From the NCBI GenBank assembly GCA_046086245.1, contig JBJSXB010000253.1, positions 1 to 52,526 of the forward strand: 52,526 nucleotides of DNA, written 5' to 3'. Under the pieces are notes generated by a model. That model made no database searches, was not told the origin of the DNA, and worked only from the letters and a program-made list of their open reading frames with translations. The stretch comes from F1-20-MAGs016 sp046086245 (GTDB taxonomy: Bacteria; Planctomycetota; Planctomycetia; Pirellulales; UBA1268). Position numbers and translations under genes: made by a program. Below are positions 25,956-34,476 of this stretch, in pieces; position 1 is the stretch's first letter; every line of letters starts with the position of its first letter.

Positions 25956-27248
25956 ATGGCCGCCGACCAAGCCGCACCCTCGCGCGAGGTGGAGCGGCTC
26001 GCCGACCTCTCGCCGCAGCAGTGGAAAAGCGGCATCGCCGCCTGGCTCGGCTGGCTGTTCGACGGCCTCGACATGCACCTCTACACGCTCGTCGCCACGC
26101 CGTTCGTGGCCGAGCTGCTCGGCGGTCTCGACCAGCGCGACGCGGCGGTGGGCCGCACCGGATCGATCATCCAGGCCGGATTCCTCGTCGGCTGGGCGCT
26201 CGGCGGTGGCTTCTTCGGACGGGTGGGCGACCGTATCGGGCGAACGCGGGCGCTCAACCTGACGATCCTCACCTACGCGCTGTTCACCGGCCTCTCGTTC
26301 TTCGCCCAGACCTGGTGGCAGCTGCTCGTCTGCCGCTTCCTGGCGGCGCTCGGCATCGGCGGCGAGTGGGCGGTGGGGGCGGCGCTGATCTCCGAGACGT
26401 GGCCGCGCCGCTGGCGCCCGTGGCTGGCGGCGGTGCTCCAGTCGGCGGTCAACGTCGGAGTGGTGCTGGCGATGGTGGCGGGCATCCTGCTGGCGGCGTT
26501 TCCGCCGCGGACGGTATTTCTCGTCGGCGTCCTCCCGGCGTTCCTCGTCGTCTGGATCCGGCGCGCGGTACCCGAGCCGGAGGAGTGGCATGCCGCCCGC
26601 ACGCACGCTGCGGAGGCCGCGCCGGGAGTGGTCGACCTGTTCCACGGTGCGGTGGCGCGGACGACGGTCCTGACGATCCTCGTCTGCAGCCTGTCGCTCA
26701 CCGCCCACTGGGCATTCATGTACTGGTACCTCCAGCATCTTCGCAATCTTCCCGATCTCGCCACGTGGACCGACGCGGCGAAGACGAGTTATGCGAGCCG
26801 CGCGATGATCGTGGTGATGGTGGCGTCGATCGTCGGCAACTTCGTCGCCGCCGGTATCGCGCGGCGCTTCGGCTACCGCCGCGCCATCGCGCTGCTCTGC
26901 GTGGCGTACTGCGTTGCGATGCTCAGGGCGTACTGGAGCCCGCGGCCCCACGCCGAACTGTTCGAATGCCTCGGGGCGATCGGTGTCTGCCAGGGGGTGT
27001 TCGGTCTGTTCACGATGTACCTGCCCCCGCTGTTTCCCACGTTGCTGCGCACCACCGGCGCCGGCTTTTGCTACAACATCGGCCGACTCGTCGCGGCCGC
27101 GGGCACGGTGATCTTCGGGTTGTTTTCCCAGGTCGGCGACCACCGTCTGGCGCTGGCGAGCGCCGCCTGGCTCTTCTTGCCGGCGGCCGCGGTCGCCTGG
27201 TTGTTGCCCGAACCGCCCGACGAGCCGACGCCGGGTTCCGTCCGCTGA
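25956..27248 (+). CDS. Major facilitator superfamily transporter
   Basis: A 430-residue MFS permease with twelve predicted membrane segments. The signature G-R-V-G-D-R-I-G-R-T-R-A lies between TM2 and TM3, and G-I-G-G-E-W-A-V-G-A near TM4, the latter typical of the sialate/benzoate/aromatic-acid:proton symporter-like group (L-F-D-G-L-D-M-H in TM1 also fits). The ATG at 25956 is preceded by GGGAG; an open extension back to 25890 lacks conservation. Substrate is unknown; organic acids or sugar acids are plausible. An M3 peptidase gene follows after 37 bp. Confidence 0.9.
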   Translation: MAADQAAPSREVERLADLSPQQWKSGIAAWLGWLFDGLDMHLYTLVATPFVAELLGGLDQRDAAVGRTGSIIQAGFLVGWALGGGFFGRVGDRIGRTRALNLTILTYALFTGLSFFAQTWWQLLVCRFLAALGIGGEWAVGAALISETWPRRWRPWLAAVLQSAVNVGVVLAMVAGILLAAFPPRTVFLVGVLPAFLVVWIRRAVPEPEEWHAARTHAAEAAPGVVDLFHGAVARTTVLTILVCSLSLTAHWAFMYWYLQHLRNLPDLATWTDAAKTSYASRAMIVVMVASIVGNFVAAGIARRFGYRRAIALLCVAYCVAMLRAYWSPRPHAELFECLGAIGVCQGVFGLFTMYLPPLFPTLLRTTGAGFCYNIGRLVAAAGTVIFGLFSQVGDHRLALASAAWLFLPAAAVAWLLPEPPDEPTPGSVR

Positions 27249-27285
27249 CGCCGCCGCGCCGCTTCCCTTCACGAGGTTCGCTTCC

Positions 27286-29421
27286 ATGCCCGTCCACCAC
27301 GTTCGCCCCGTGCCCCACGCCGCCCTCCTCCTCTGGTGCTCCATCGCCATGCACGCCCCCGCGCAGCCGCCGTCCGCCAACGCCCTGACCGCGCCCTGGA
27401 GTGGACCCTACGGCGGGGTGCCCCCCTTCGATCGAGTCCGAACCGCCGACTTCGAGCCGGCTCTCGACGCGGCGATGGCGGAGCAACTCGAGGCCATCGA
27501 CCGGATCACCGCGGTGGCCGCGCCGCCGACCTTCGAGAACACGATCGCGGCGCTCGAGCGGGCCGCCCGGCCGATGGAGCGGGTGCAGGCGGTCTACGGG
27601 GTGCACACCGGCTGCCTGAGCGACGATGCCCTCCGTGCCGTGGAGCGGACGATGGCGCCGAAGCTCGCCGCATTCGCCGACCGGATCGCGCAGGACGAGC
27701 GGCTGTTCGCCAGGATCGCCGCGGTCTACGAGTCGCGCGAGCGATCGGGGCTCACCCCGGAGCAACAGCGGCTCGCCTGGCTCACCTATACCGATTTCAT
27801 CCGTGCCGGCGCGCGGCTCGATGCCGCCGCGAAACGTGAGCTCTCCGCGATCAACCAGAAGCTCGCCGAACGCTCCACCCGGTTCGCGCAGAACCTGCTT
27901 GCCGACGAGACGGACCAGGCGGTGGTGCTCGACGCCGAAGCCGATACCGACGGGTTGCCGGCCGACGTCAAGGCTGCGGCGGCCGCCGCAGCGACCGCCC
28001 GGGGCGCGCCGGGGCGCTGGGCGATCCAGAACACGCGATCGAGCGTCGAGCCCTTTCTCACCTACGCCACCCGTCGCGACCTCCGCGAGAAGGTGTGGCG
28101 GATGTTCGTCGACCGGGGCGACGGCGGCGGGCCGACCGACAACAACGCCCTGATCGCCGAGATCCTCGCGTTACGGGCACGCCGCGCCCGGTTGCTCGGC
28201 TACCCCACCCATGCCCACTGGCGGGTCGAACACGCCATGGCGAAGACGCCGGAACGTGCACTCGAGTTGATGGAGGCGGTGTGGCGGCCGGCGGTCACGC
28301 GGGCCCGTGAAGAGGTGGCCGACATGCAGGCGGCCGCCGACCGCGACGGGGCGGGCATCACGATCGAGCCGTGGGACTACCGCTACTACGCCGAGAGGGT
28401 CCGCGCCGCCAAGTACGACCTCGACGAGAGCGAGATCGTCCCCTATCTGCAGCTCGAAAAGCTTCGCGAAGGGATGTTCTTCATGGCGCGGGAGCTGTTC
28501 GGCTTCGGCTTCAAACCGCTCGAGCCGGGCGCGGTACCGGTCTACCACCCCGACGTGCGCGTGTGGGAGGTGGTCGATCCCGTCGGTGGGCACGTCGGCC
28601 TCTGGTACTTCGACCCCTATGCGCGGACCGGCAAGCGCTCGGGAGCGTGGATGAGCGCCTACCGTGCCCAGGAGGCGTTCGACGGTCCGGTGACGACGAT
28701 CGTCTCCAACAACTGCAATTTCGTGAAGGGCCAGCCCGGCGAGCCGGTGCTCGTCAGCTGGGACGACGCCACGACGCTGTTCCACGAGTTCGGCCACGCG
28801 CTCCACGGTCTCTGCTCGGCGGTGAATTATCCGTCGCTCGCCGGCACCGCCGTCGCCCGCGACTACGTGGAGTTCCCGTCGCAGGTGCTCGAGCATTGGC
28901 TCTCGACGCCGGAAATCCTCGACCGCTATGCGCTCCATCACCGCACCGGCGCGCCGATCCCGCGGGCCCTGGTGGAGCGCATCGAACGTGCCAAGACGTT
29001 CAACGAGGGCTTCCGGACGGTCGAGTTTCTCGCCAGCGCGCTGATCGACATGAAACTCCACCTTGCGGGCGACACCCCGATCGACCCCGATCGCTTCGAA
29101 CGAGAGACGCTCGCGGCACTGGGCATGCCGCGCGAGATCGTGATGCGCCACCGCACCCCGCAATTTGCCCACGTCTTCGGTGGTGACGGCTATTCGGCCG
29201 CCTACTACAGCTACCTGTGGGCCGACACGCTCACCGCCGACGCCTGGGAGGCGTTCACGGAGGCGGGTGGGCCCTGGGACAAGGCGGTGGCGAAGCGGCT
29301 TCGCGATCACGTCTTCTCGGTCGGCAATACGGTCGATCCCGCCGACGGCTACCGCGCGTTCCGCGGACGCGATGCGGGCATCGGCGCCCTGATGCGCAAG
29401 CGTGGCTTCGCGAAGAACTGA
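27286..29421 (+). CDS. M3-family zinc oligopeptidase (Dcp/OpdA-like), exported
   Basis: A 711-residue thimet-oligopeptidase-family (M3) metallopeptidase that cleaves short peptides. The zinc site is T-L-F-H-E-F-G-H-A-L-H, with His500, Glu501 and His504, and the downstream E-F-P-S-Q-V-L-E-H-W supplies the third ligand. The catalytic C-terminal end has H-V-F-G-G-D-G-Y-S-A-A-Y-Y-S-Y-L-W-A-D. An N-terminal hydrophobic stretch (H-A-A-L-L-L-W-C-S-I-A-M) before A-P-A-Q suggests export, as in Dcp-type enzymes of this phylum. Length is typical. It converges on nadE with only seven bases between stops. Confidence 0.95.
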   Translation: MPVHHVRPVPHAALLLWCSIAMHAPAQPPSANALTAPWSGPYGGVPPFDRVRTADFEPALDAAMAEQLEAIDRITAVAAPPTFENTIAALERAARPMERVQAVYGVHTGCLSDDALRAVERTMAPKLAAFADRIAQDERLFARIAAVYESRERSGLTPEQQRLAWLTYTDFIRAGARLDAAAKRELSAINQKLAERSTRFAQNLLADETDQAVVLDAEADTDGLPADVKAAAAAAATARGAPGRWAIQNTRSSVEPFLTYATRRDLREKVWRMFVDRGDGGGPTDNNALIAEILALRARRARLLGYPTHAHWRVEHAMAKTPERALELMEAVWRPAVTRAREEVADMQAAADRDGAGITIEPWDYRYYAERVRAAKYDLDESEIVPYLQLEKLREGMFFMARELFGFGFKPLEPGAVPVYHPDVRVWEVVDPVGGHVGLWYFDPYARTGKRSGAWMSAYRAQEAFDGPVTTIVSNNCNFVKGQPGEPVLVSWDDATTLFHEFGHALHGLCSAVNYPSLAGTAVARDYVEFPSQVLEHWLSTPEILDRYALHHRTGAPIPRALVERIERAKTFNEGFRTVEFLASALIDMKLHLAGDTPIDPDRFERETLAALGMPREIVMRHRTPQFAHVFGGDGYSAAYYSYLWADTLTADAWEAFTEAGGPWDKAVAKRLRDHVFSVGNTVDPADGYRAFRGRDAGIGALMRKRGFAKN

Positions 29422-29428
29422 TTTCGCT

Positions 29429-31420
29429 TCAGCCGCCGCCCAGCCAGGCACCCGCGTCGGCGTCGGAGGGCATCCGCCAGTCGCCGCGGGGCGAGAGGCT
29501 CACCGAGCCCACCTTCGGTCCGTCGGGCAGCGCCGATCGCTTGAACTGGTGCGCGAAGAAACGGCGGAGGAACGTGACCAGCGTCCGCTCCCGCACCGCG
29601 CGGGGATAGGGGCGCGAGAAATCGGCGTGATCGGACAAAAAGAGGATTTTCTCGGGGCCGAAGCCGCAGCGGACGAAGCCCCACAGGAAGAAGTCGTGGA
29701 GTTCGTAGGGGCCGAGGTAGTCCTCGGTCGCCTGGGCGATGCCGCCATCCTCCGCCCGCGGCAGCAATTCCGGCGAGATCGTCGTCGCGGCGACGTCGCG
29801 GAGCACCTGCTCGAGGGGGGTGCCGGCGTGCTCCGTGGCGGCGACGTGCTCGACGAGAAAACGGACCAGCGACTTCGGCACTCCGGCGTTGACGCCATAC
29901 ATGCTGAGGTGATCGCCGCCGTACGTGCACCACCCGAGCGCGAGTTCGGAGAGATCGCCGGTGCCGATCACGAAGCCCTGGCTCATCAGCAGCAAGGTGC
30001 GCTGCCGCGCCTGGACGTTCTCGAAGACGAGGTCATGGCGGGCGTCGGCCGGCAGCCGTGCCAGCCGGCCCTCGAACGCGGCGATGTCGAGATCGGCCGG
30101 GTCGATCCCGAACGGCCGATGGCCGAGGCTGCGGAAGGTTGCCAGACAGAGCGGCCGAATGTCGATTTCCGAGGCGGTCACCCCGAGGGCGGCCATCAGC
30201 TTTCGGGCATTGCCGCTGGTGCGGGCGGTGGTGCCGAAGCCGGGAAGGGCGAGACCGTGGATGCCGGCAGGCGGCCGACCGGCGGCGGCGAACGTCTTCG
30301 CGGCGACGAGGAGGGCGAGCGTCGAATCGAGCCCACCCGAGACACCCAGGTGCACCGCCGGCCAGCCGAGATGCTCGAGCCTCCGCGCGAGCCCGGCGCA
30401 TTGGATGCCGAACACCTCGGCACAGCGCGCGGCGAGCGTGGCCGGTTCCCGGGGCACGAATGGCCGCCCGTCGACCGGTCGCTCGAGCCCCGCGAGATCG
30501 GCGGCCGGCGCCGCCAGCGCGACGGTGCGGAACCGACGTGACGCGGTCCGCGCCGCCTCGCCGAAGCTCGATATGGAGCGTCGCTCGGTGTCGAGGCGCT
30601 CGAGATCCACGTCAACGCGCACGTGCCAGCCGCCGCGCGCGGGAGTGTCGGCCAGACCGACGCGGGGGCTCTCGACGAGGATCCGTCCATTCTCGGCGAC
30701 CAGGCAGTGACCGCCGAAGACGAGATCGGTCGTCGACTCGTCGGGTCCGGCCGCCGCGTAGGCATATGCGGCGACGCAGCGCGCCGACTGGTTGGCCACG
30801 AGGGCACGCCGGTAGTCGTGTTTGGCGACGGTCTCGTTGGAGGCGGAAAGATTGAGCAGCACGTTGGCGCCCGCGAGGGCGGCGTGGCTGCTCGGCGGGA
30901 TCGGCAGCCAGAGGTCCTCGCAGATCTCCAGCGCGATCGCCATCGGCCCCGCCGTGAACACCAGGTCGGTGCCGAACGGCACTCGCTGCCCCGCGAGAAT
31001 GATCTCCGCCGGCATGGCTTCGCCAGCGCCGCGAAACCAGCGCGACTCGTAGAACTCACCGTAGGTCGGGATCGCGGTCTTGGGCACGACGCCGCGGACG
31101 GCGCCCGCCTGGAGCAGGACGGCGGCATTGAACCGTTCCGGACCCACTGCCAGCGGCATGCCGACCACCACGATGTGCGCCGTCCCCCTCGTCGCCGCGC
31201 AGACCGTGAGCAGTGCATCGAGGGCGGCGTCGAGCAGGCGCTGGTGGCGAAACAGGTCCCCGCAGGTGTAGCCGGTCAGGCACAGTTCGGGAAACACCAC
31301 GACGTCGGCGTCGCCCACCTGCCGCACCTGCGACACGATCGCCGTCGCGTTCCGCGCCGGATCGGCGACGTGCACCGGCGGCGAGCAAACGGCGATACGA
31401 TGGAATCCGTGGCGCGGCAT
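29429..31420 (-). CDS. nadE: Glutamine-dependent NAD(+) synthetase
   Basis: A 663-residue two-domain enzyme making NAD from deamido-NAD with glutamine as nitrogen donor. The N-terminal nitrilase-like glutaminase has the triad Glu (F-P-E-L-C-L-T-G-Y), Lys (V-P-K-T-A-I-P-T-Y) and Cys (E-I-C-E-D-L-W). The C-terminal synthetase has the P-loop G-V-S-G-G-L-D-S-T-L-A-L-L and later Y-G-V-N-A-G-V-P-K. The length matches the long bacterial type (about 650-680). ATG 31420 was chosen because the glutaminase begins directly after it; the open frame runs further upstream to 31576 without conservation. It is transcribed away from the tRNA-Cys region. Confidence 0.94.
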   Translation of the reverse strand: MPRHGFHRIAVCSPPVHVADPARNATAIVSQVRQVGDADVVVFPELCLTGYTCGDLFRHQRLLDAALDALLTVCAATRGTAHIVVVGMPLAVGPERFNAAVLLQAGAVRGVVPKTAIPTYGEFYESRWFRGAGEAMPAEIILAGQRVPFGTDLVFTAGPMAIALEICEDLWLPIPPSSHAALAGANVLLNLSASNETVAKHDYRRALVANQSARCVAAYAYAAAGPDESTTDLVFGGHCLVAENGRILVESPRVGLADTPARGGWHVRVDVDLERLDTERRSISSFGEAARTASRRFRTVALAAPAADLAGLERPVDGRPFVPREPATLAARCAEVFGIQCAGLARRLEHLGWPAVHLGVSGGLDSTLALLVAAKTFAAAGRPPAGIHGLALPGFGTTARTSGNARKLMAALGVTASEIDIRPLCLATFRSLGHRPFGIDPADLDIAAFEGRLARLPADARHDLVFENVQARQRTLLLMSQGFVIGTGDLSELALGWCTYGGDHLSMYGVNAGVPKSLVRFLVEHVAATEHAGTPLEQVLRDVAATTISPELLPRAEDGGIAQATEDYLGPYELHDFFLWGFVRCGFGPEKILFLSDHADFSRPYPRAVRERTLVTFLRRFFAHQFKRSALPDGPKVGSVSLSPRGDWRMPSDADAGAWLGGG

Positions 31421-31773
31421 CGGTCGGGCTCGAAGCGGACGAGTGGGAACGCGATCGGCGTGGGGACGACGGACACCCAGTATGGCATGGGCTCCACCGT
31501 CTCGGGGGGCGGGAACGGTCGTCGCTTCACGGCGATCAGGCAGTCGTCGTGCCGGCGAACAGGCCAGGGCACCCATGACGGGGCATGAGTTGGCACATCA
31601 CTCGAGACGTGATGACGACGGACGGAAGCCCCGAACCACACAGGTTTTCTCTCTGATGGAGAAACCGACTGCGATCAATTCATTGGCGATGACACCGCTT
31701 GTCTGGAGCCTGAAGACCGCATCCCTGAAGAGTGGCCCACCGCAACGAGGGTTCGACACCGCAAGCGAAGAAG
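31421..31773. other. Intergenic region between nadE and tRNA-Cys
   Basis: About 350 bp. Frames open here but have shadow-like, arginine-rich translations. Bases 31640-31700 are lower in G+C than the surroundings and hold TTTTCTCTC-type pyrimidine runs downstream of the tRNA on its strand; these may contribute to its termination. The nadE promoter should lie here on the minus strand, but no clear pair was recognised. Confidence 0.4.
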
Positions 31774-31845
31774 AGGCTCCGGTCGGAGTCGAACCGACGA
31801 TGGCGGATTTGCAATCCGCTGCCTTAGCCACTTGGCTACGGAGCC
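31774..31845 (-). tRNA. tRNA-Cys (GCA)
   Basis: A 72-nt cloverleaf on the minus strand. The acceptor stem GGCTCCG/CGGAGCC has 7 bp, the D-stem is GCC/GGC with an AAGTGGCTAA loop, and the anticodon stem GCGGA/TCCGC carries the loop TTGCAAA with anticodon GCA. The variable loop is CATC and the T-arm is GTCGG-TTCGACT-CCGAC. The discriminator base is U, as in nearly all tRNA-Cys. The 3' CCA is not encoded. Confidence 0.97.
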
Positions 31846-32190
31846 TTCGCGGGGCCGAACGCCCCACCAGCGACACGCTACGGCAATCCGGGAGGATTGG
31901 TCAAGCAATGACGACCGTGGCGATCGACCCTGTGGATCCGGTGAAACCGGTCCCGACGGAGGAATCGGCAGCAGGCCGGGCGGATCTTCAACCGGTTCCC
32001 CGGCGTGCGACGGTTTGGTGAACGCCCCTGCCGGCTCGCGGGCCCGAGGCGGGCCGAGCCGGCCGGCGGACCGACGGGCGAGCGAGCCTGCCGCCGGTTT
32101 GGCAGGGGCGCGGCGGCACCGATATAGTCGCCGCGGTCAACGCGTCCGCCGTTCAGGCATGGTGGACCACACCCCGCGGAGAACCCCCCG
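31846..32190 (+). other. Intergenic region before the gnd operon
   Basis: About 345 bp. It holds the tRNA-Cys promoter region (minus strand) and the gnd promoter near 32099-32128. Between them are G+C-rich segments such as GTGGATCCGGTGAAACCGG. No gene was seen. Confidence 0.45.
32099..32128 (+). promoter_or_regulatory. Promoter for gnd operon
   Basis: TTGGCA (32099-32104) is five of six to the -35 consensus, and TATAGT (32123-32128) is five of six to the -10, with an 18-bp spacer. The -10 ends 62 bases before the gnd ATG. This is the most consensus-like promoter in the window. Confidence 0.6.
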
Positions 32191-33657
32191 ATGAGTCCCC
32201 AGGCATCCTGCGACTTCGGTCTCATCGGCCTGGCGGTGATGGGGGAAAACCTGGCGCTCAACGTCGCCAGCCGTGGCTTTTCGATCGCCGTCTACAACCG
32301 CACCGCCAGTGTCACCGACGCGTTTACGGCGGGGCGTGGCCGGCAGCCACACGTCGTCGGGTGCCACACGCTCGAGCAGCTCGTCGCGGCGCTCAGGCCA
32401 CCGCGCAAGGTGATGATGATGGTGAAGGCGGGACCGGCGGTGGACGAATTGATCCGCACACTCACCCCCCTGCTCTCCCCCGGCGACATCCTCATCGATG
32501 GCGGCAACACCTACCCCGCCGATACCGAGCGGCGCACACGGGAGGTCGAGACGACCGGGTTGCTCTACGTGGGCACCGGTGTCTCCGGGGGCGAGGAGGG
32601 AGCCCTCAAGGGGCCGAGCCTGATGCCATCGGGATCCGCCGCGGCATGGCCGGCGATCCGGCCGATCTTCCAGGCGATCGCCGCCAAGGTGGGGCCGGCC
32701 GGCGACATTCCCTGCTGCGACTGGATCGGTCCACGGGGTGCCGGCCATTACGTAAAGATGGTCCACAACGGGATCGAATATGGCGACATGCAGTTGATCT
32801 GCGAGGCGTATGCGCTCCTGACGCACGTCGGTGGCTTGTCGAACGACGAGCTCGCCGCGGTATTCGCCGAGTGGAACAAAGGAGACCTCGACAGCTATCT
32901 GATCGAGATCACCCGGGACATCCTCACCGTCAAGGACCCCGACAGCGGTGACTTCATCGTCGACCGCATCCTCGATGCCGCCGGTGCCAAAGGGACCGGC
33001 AAGTGGATGAGCCAGCTGGCCCTCGACCTCGGCGTGCCCAGTACCCTCGTCACCGAGGCGGTGTACGCCCGCTGCCTGTCGGCGATGAAGGCCGCCCGCG
33101 TCCGGGCGGCCGGCGTGCTCGTCGGTCCGGCCGCCGTCGCGGGGGGCGGCGGTGAGCGCGCCACGTTCGTCGAGAACGTCCGGCAGGCGCTCTACGCCTC
33201 GAAGATCGCCAGCTACGCGCAGGGCTTCGTCCAACTTGCCGCCGCGGCCAGGGAATACGATTGGCCGCTCGACTACCGCTCGATCGCGATGTTGTGGCGC
33301 GGGGGCTGCATCATCCGGGCGCGGTTCTTGGAGAGAATCGCCGAGGCGTTCGCGGCCGAACCGACCATCGAGAACCTGATGGTAACGCCCTATTTCCGCG
33401 AGGCGCTCGCCCGGGCCCAGTCGGGGTGGCGGCAGGTGGTGACGACCGCCGCGACGCACGGGGTGCCGGTGCCGGCGTTCATGGCGGCGCTCGCCTACTA
33501 CGATGGCTATCGCAGCGCCCGGTTGCCGGCGAATCTACTCCAGGCCCAGCGCGACTATTTCGGCGCCCACACCTACCAGCGCGTCGATCGGCCCGGCACG
33601 TTTCACACCGAATGGCTCGATCTCCGCCGAGCGGTGCCCACCTCGGGAAAGGGATGA
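32191..33657 (+). CDS. gnd: 6-phosphogluconate dehydrogenase, decarboxylating
   Basis: Gnd converts 6-phosphogluconate to ribulose-5-phosphate, CO2 and NADPH in the oxidative pentose phosphate pathway. The 488-residue length is that of the long, NADP-type dimeric enzyme. Motifs are the nucleotide loop G-L-A-V-M-G-E-N-L-A-L-N, V-Y-N-R-T, the catalytic region G-V-S-G-G-E-E-G-A, and H-Y-V-K-M-V-H-N-G-I-E-Y with its Lys and His-Asn. The stop TGA abuts the next ATG with no gap, indicating tight coupling. The gene heads the gnd-SDR-zwf-dus operon. Confidence 0.97.
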   Translation: MSPQASCDFGLIGLAVMGENLALNVASRGFSIAVYNRTASVTDAFTAGRGRQPHVVGCHTLEQLVAALRPPRKVMMMVKAGPAVDELIRTLTPLLSPGDILIDGGNTYPADTERRTREVETTGLLYVGTGVSGGEEGALKGPSLMPSGSAAAWPAIRPIFQAIAAKVGPAGDIPCCDWIGPRGAGHYVKMVHNGIEYGDMQLICEAYALLTHVGGLSNDELAAVFAEWNKGDLDSYLIEITRDILTVKDPDSGDFIVDRILDAAGAKGTGKWMSQLALDLGVPSTLVTEAVYARCLSAMKAARVRAAGVLVGPAAVAGGGGERATFVENVRQALYASKIASYAQGFVQLAAAAREYDWPLDYRSIAMLWRGGCIIRARFLERIAEAFAAEPTIENLMVTPYFREALARAQSGWRQVVTTAATHGVPVPAFMAALAYYDGYRSARLPANLLQAQRDYFGAHTYQRVDRPGTFHTEWLDLRRAVPTSGKG

Positions 33658-34437
33658 ATGAGCGGGTATCTCGACAGGCTGTTCGGACTCGCGGGACGCA
33701 CCGCGGTGGTCGTCGGTGGCACCGGGGTGCTGGGGGGGGCGTTGGCCGAGGGCCTCGCCGCGGCGGGAGCCTTCGTCGTCGTGGCCGGCCGGGGGGCCGA
33801 CCGCGGCGCGGCGCGTGTCGATGCGATCCGCGCGGCCGGTGGGCGGGCCACGTTCCTGCCGGTCGAGGCGACCGAGCGTGCCAGTGTCACGGCGTTGCTG
33901 GCGGCGACGCTCGCCGAGACGGGCCGTGTCGACATCCTCGTCAACTGTGCCGGGGTCAACTCCGCGGTCCCGTATTTCGAGATCCCTGACGACGATTATG
34001 ACCGGGTCCTCGACACCAATCTGAAGAGCACCCACATCGGCTGCCAGGTGTTCGGGGCCCAGATGGCGGCCGGTGGCGGCGGTGCGATTCTCAACATCGG
34101 CAGCGTCTCCGCGGACAAGCCGCTGTCGAAGGTGTTCATCTATTCGGCGTCGAAGGCCGCGGTGGTCAACTACACCCGCAACGTTGCCCGCGAGCTCGCC
34201 CCCAGGGGCGTGCGCGTCAACGTGCTATGCCCCGGATTCTTCCCCGCCGAGCAGAACCGCAGGATCCTCTCACCGGAGCGCACCGCCGCGATCATGGGCC
34301 AGACGCCGATGAACCGCTTCGGCTCCCCCGCGGAGCTTGTCGGTGCCGCGCTGCTGCTGTGCGCACCGGAGGCGGGAAGTTTCATCACCGGCGCGGCGCT
34401 GTACGTCGATGGCGGCTTCACCGGCATGCGTCTCTGA
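33658..34437 (+). CDS. Short-chain dehydrogenase/reductase in the pentose phosphate operon
   Basis: A 259-residue classical SDR. The nucleotide loop reads G-G-T-G-V-L-G-G-A-L, with N-C-A-G-V-N at the middle strand. The catalytic Ser lies in N-I-G-S-V-S and the Tyr/Lys in Y-S-A-S-K, followed by P-G-F-F-P-A-E-Q-N. The P-L-S-K-V-F-I-Y-S-A-S-K-A-A-V-V-N context resembles SDR mannonate or gluconate oxidoreductases. It starts one base after the gnd stop and ends 39 bases before zwf, so a role in sugar-acid metabolism, such as gluconate or fructuronate oxidation, is likely. The exact substrate is unknown. Confidence 0.88.
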   Translation: MSGYLDRLFGLAGRTAVVVGGTGVLGGALAEGLAAAGAFVVVAGRGADRGAARVDAIRAAGGRATFLPVEATERASVTALLAATLAETGRVDILVNCAGVNSAVPYFEIPDDDYDRVLDTNLKSTHIGCQVFGAQMAAGGGGAILNIGSVSADKPLSKVFIYSASKAAVVNYTRNVARELAPRGVRVNVLCPGFFPAEQNRRILSPERTAAIMGQTPMNRFGSPAELVGAALLLCAPEAGSFITGAALYVDGGFTGMRL

Positions 34438-34476
34438 CCGACCTTCGACCGAGGCCGGCCGCCGAGCCGGGCGCGC

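Noticed and set aside
24431..27388. Long plus-strand open frame over the DUF1501 and MFS genes
   Set aside because: An alternative frame of two well-supported genes, with shadow-like Arg/Pro composition.
31443..32021. Plus-strand open frame across the tRNA-Cys gene
   Set aside because: It runs through the tRNA on the opposite strand and has no recognisable domain or ribosome-binding site.
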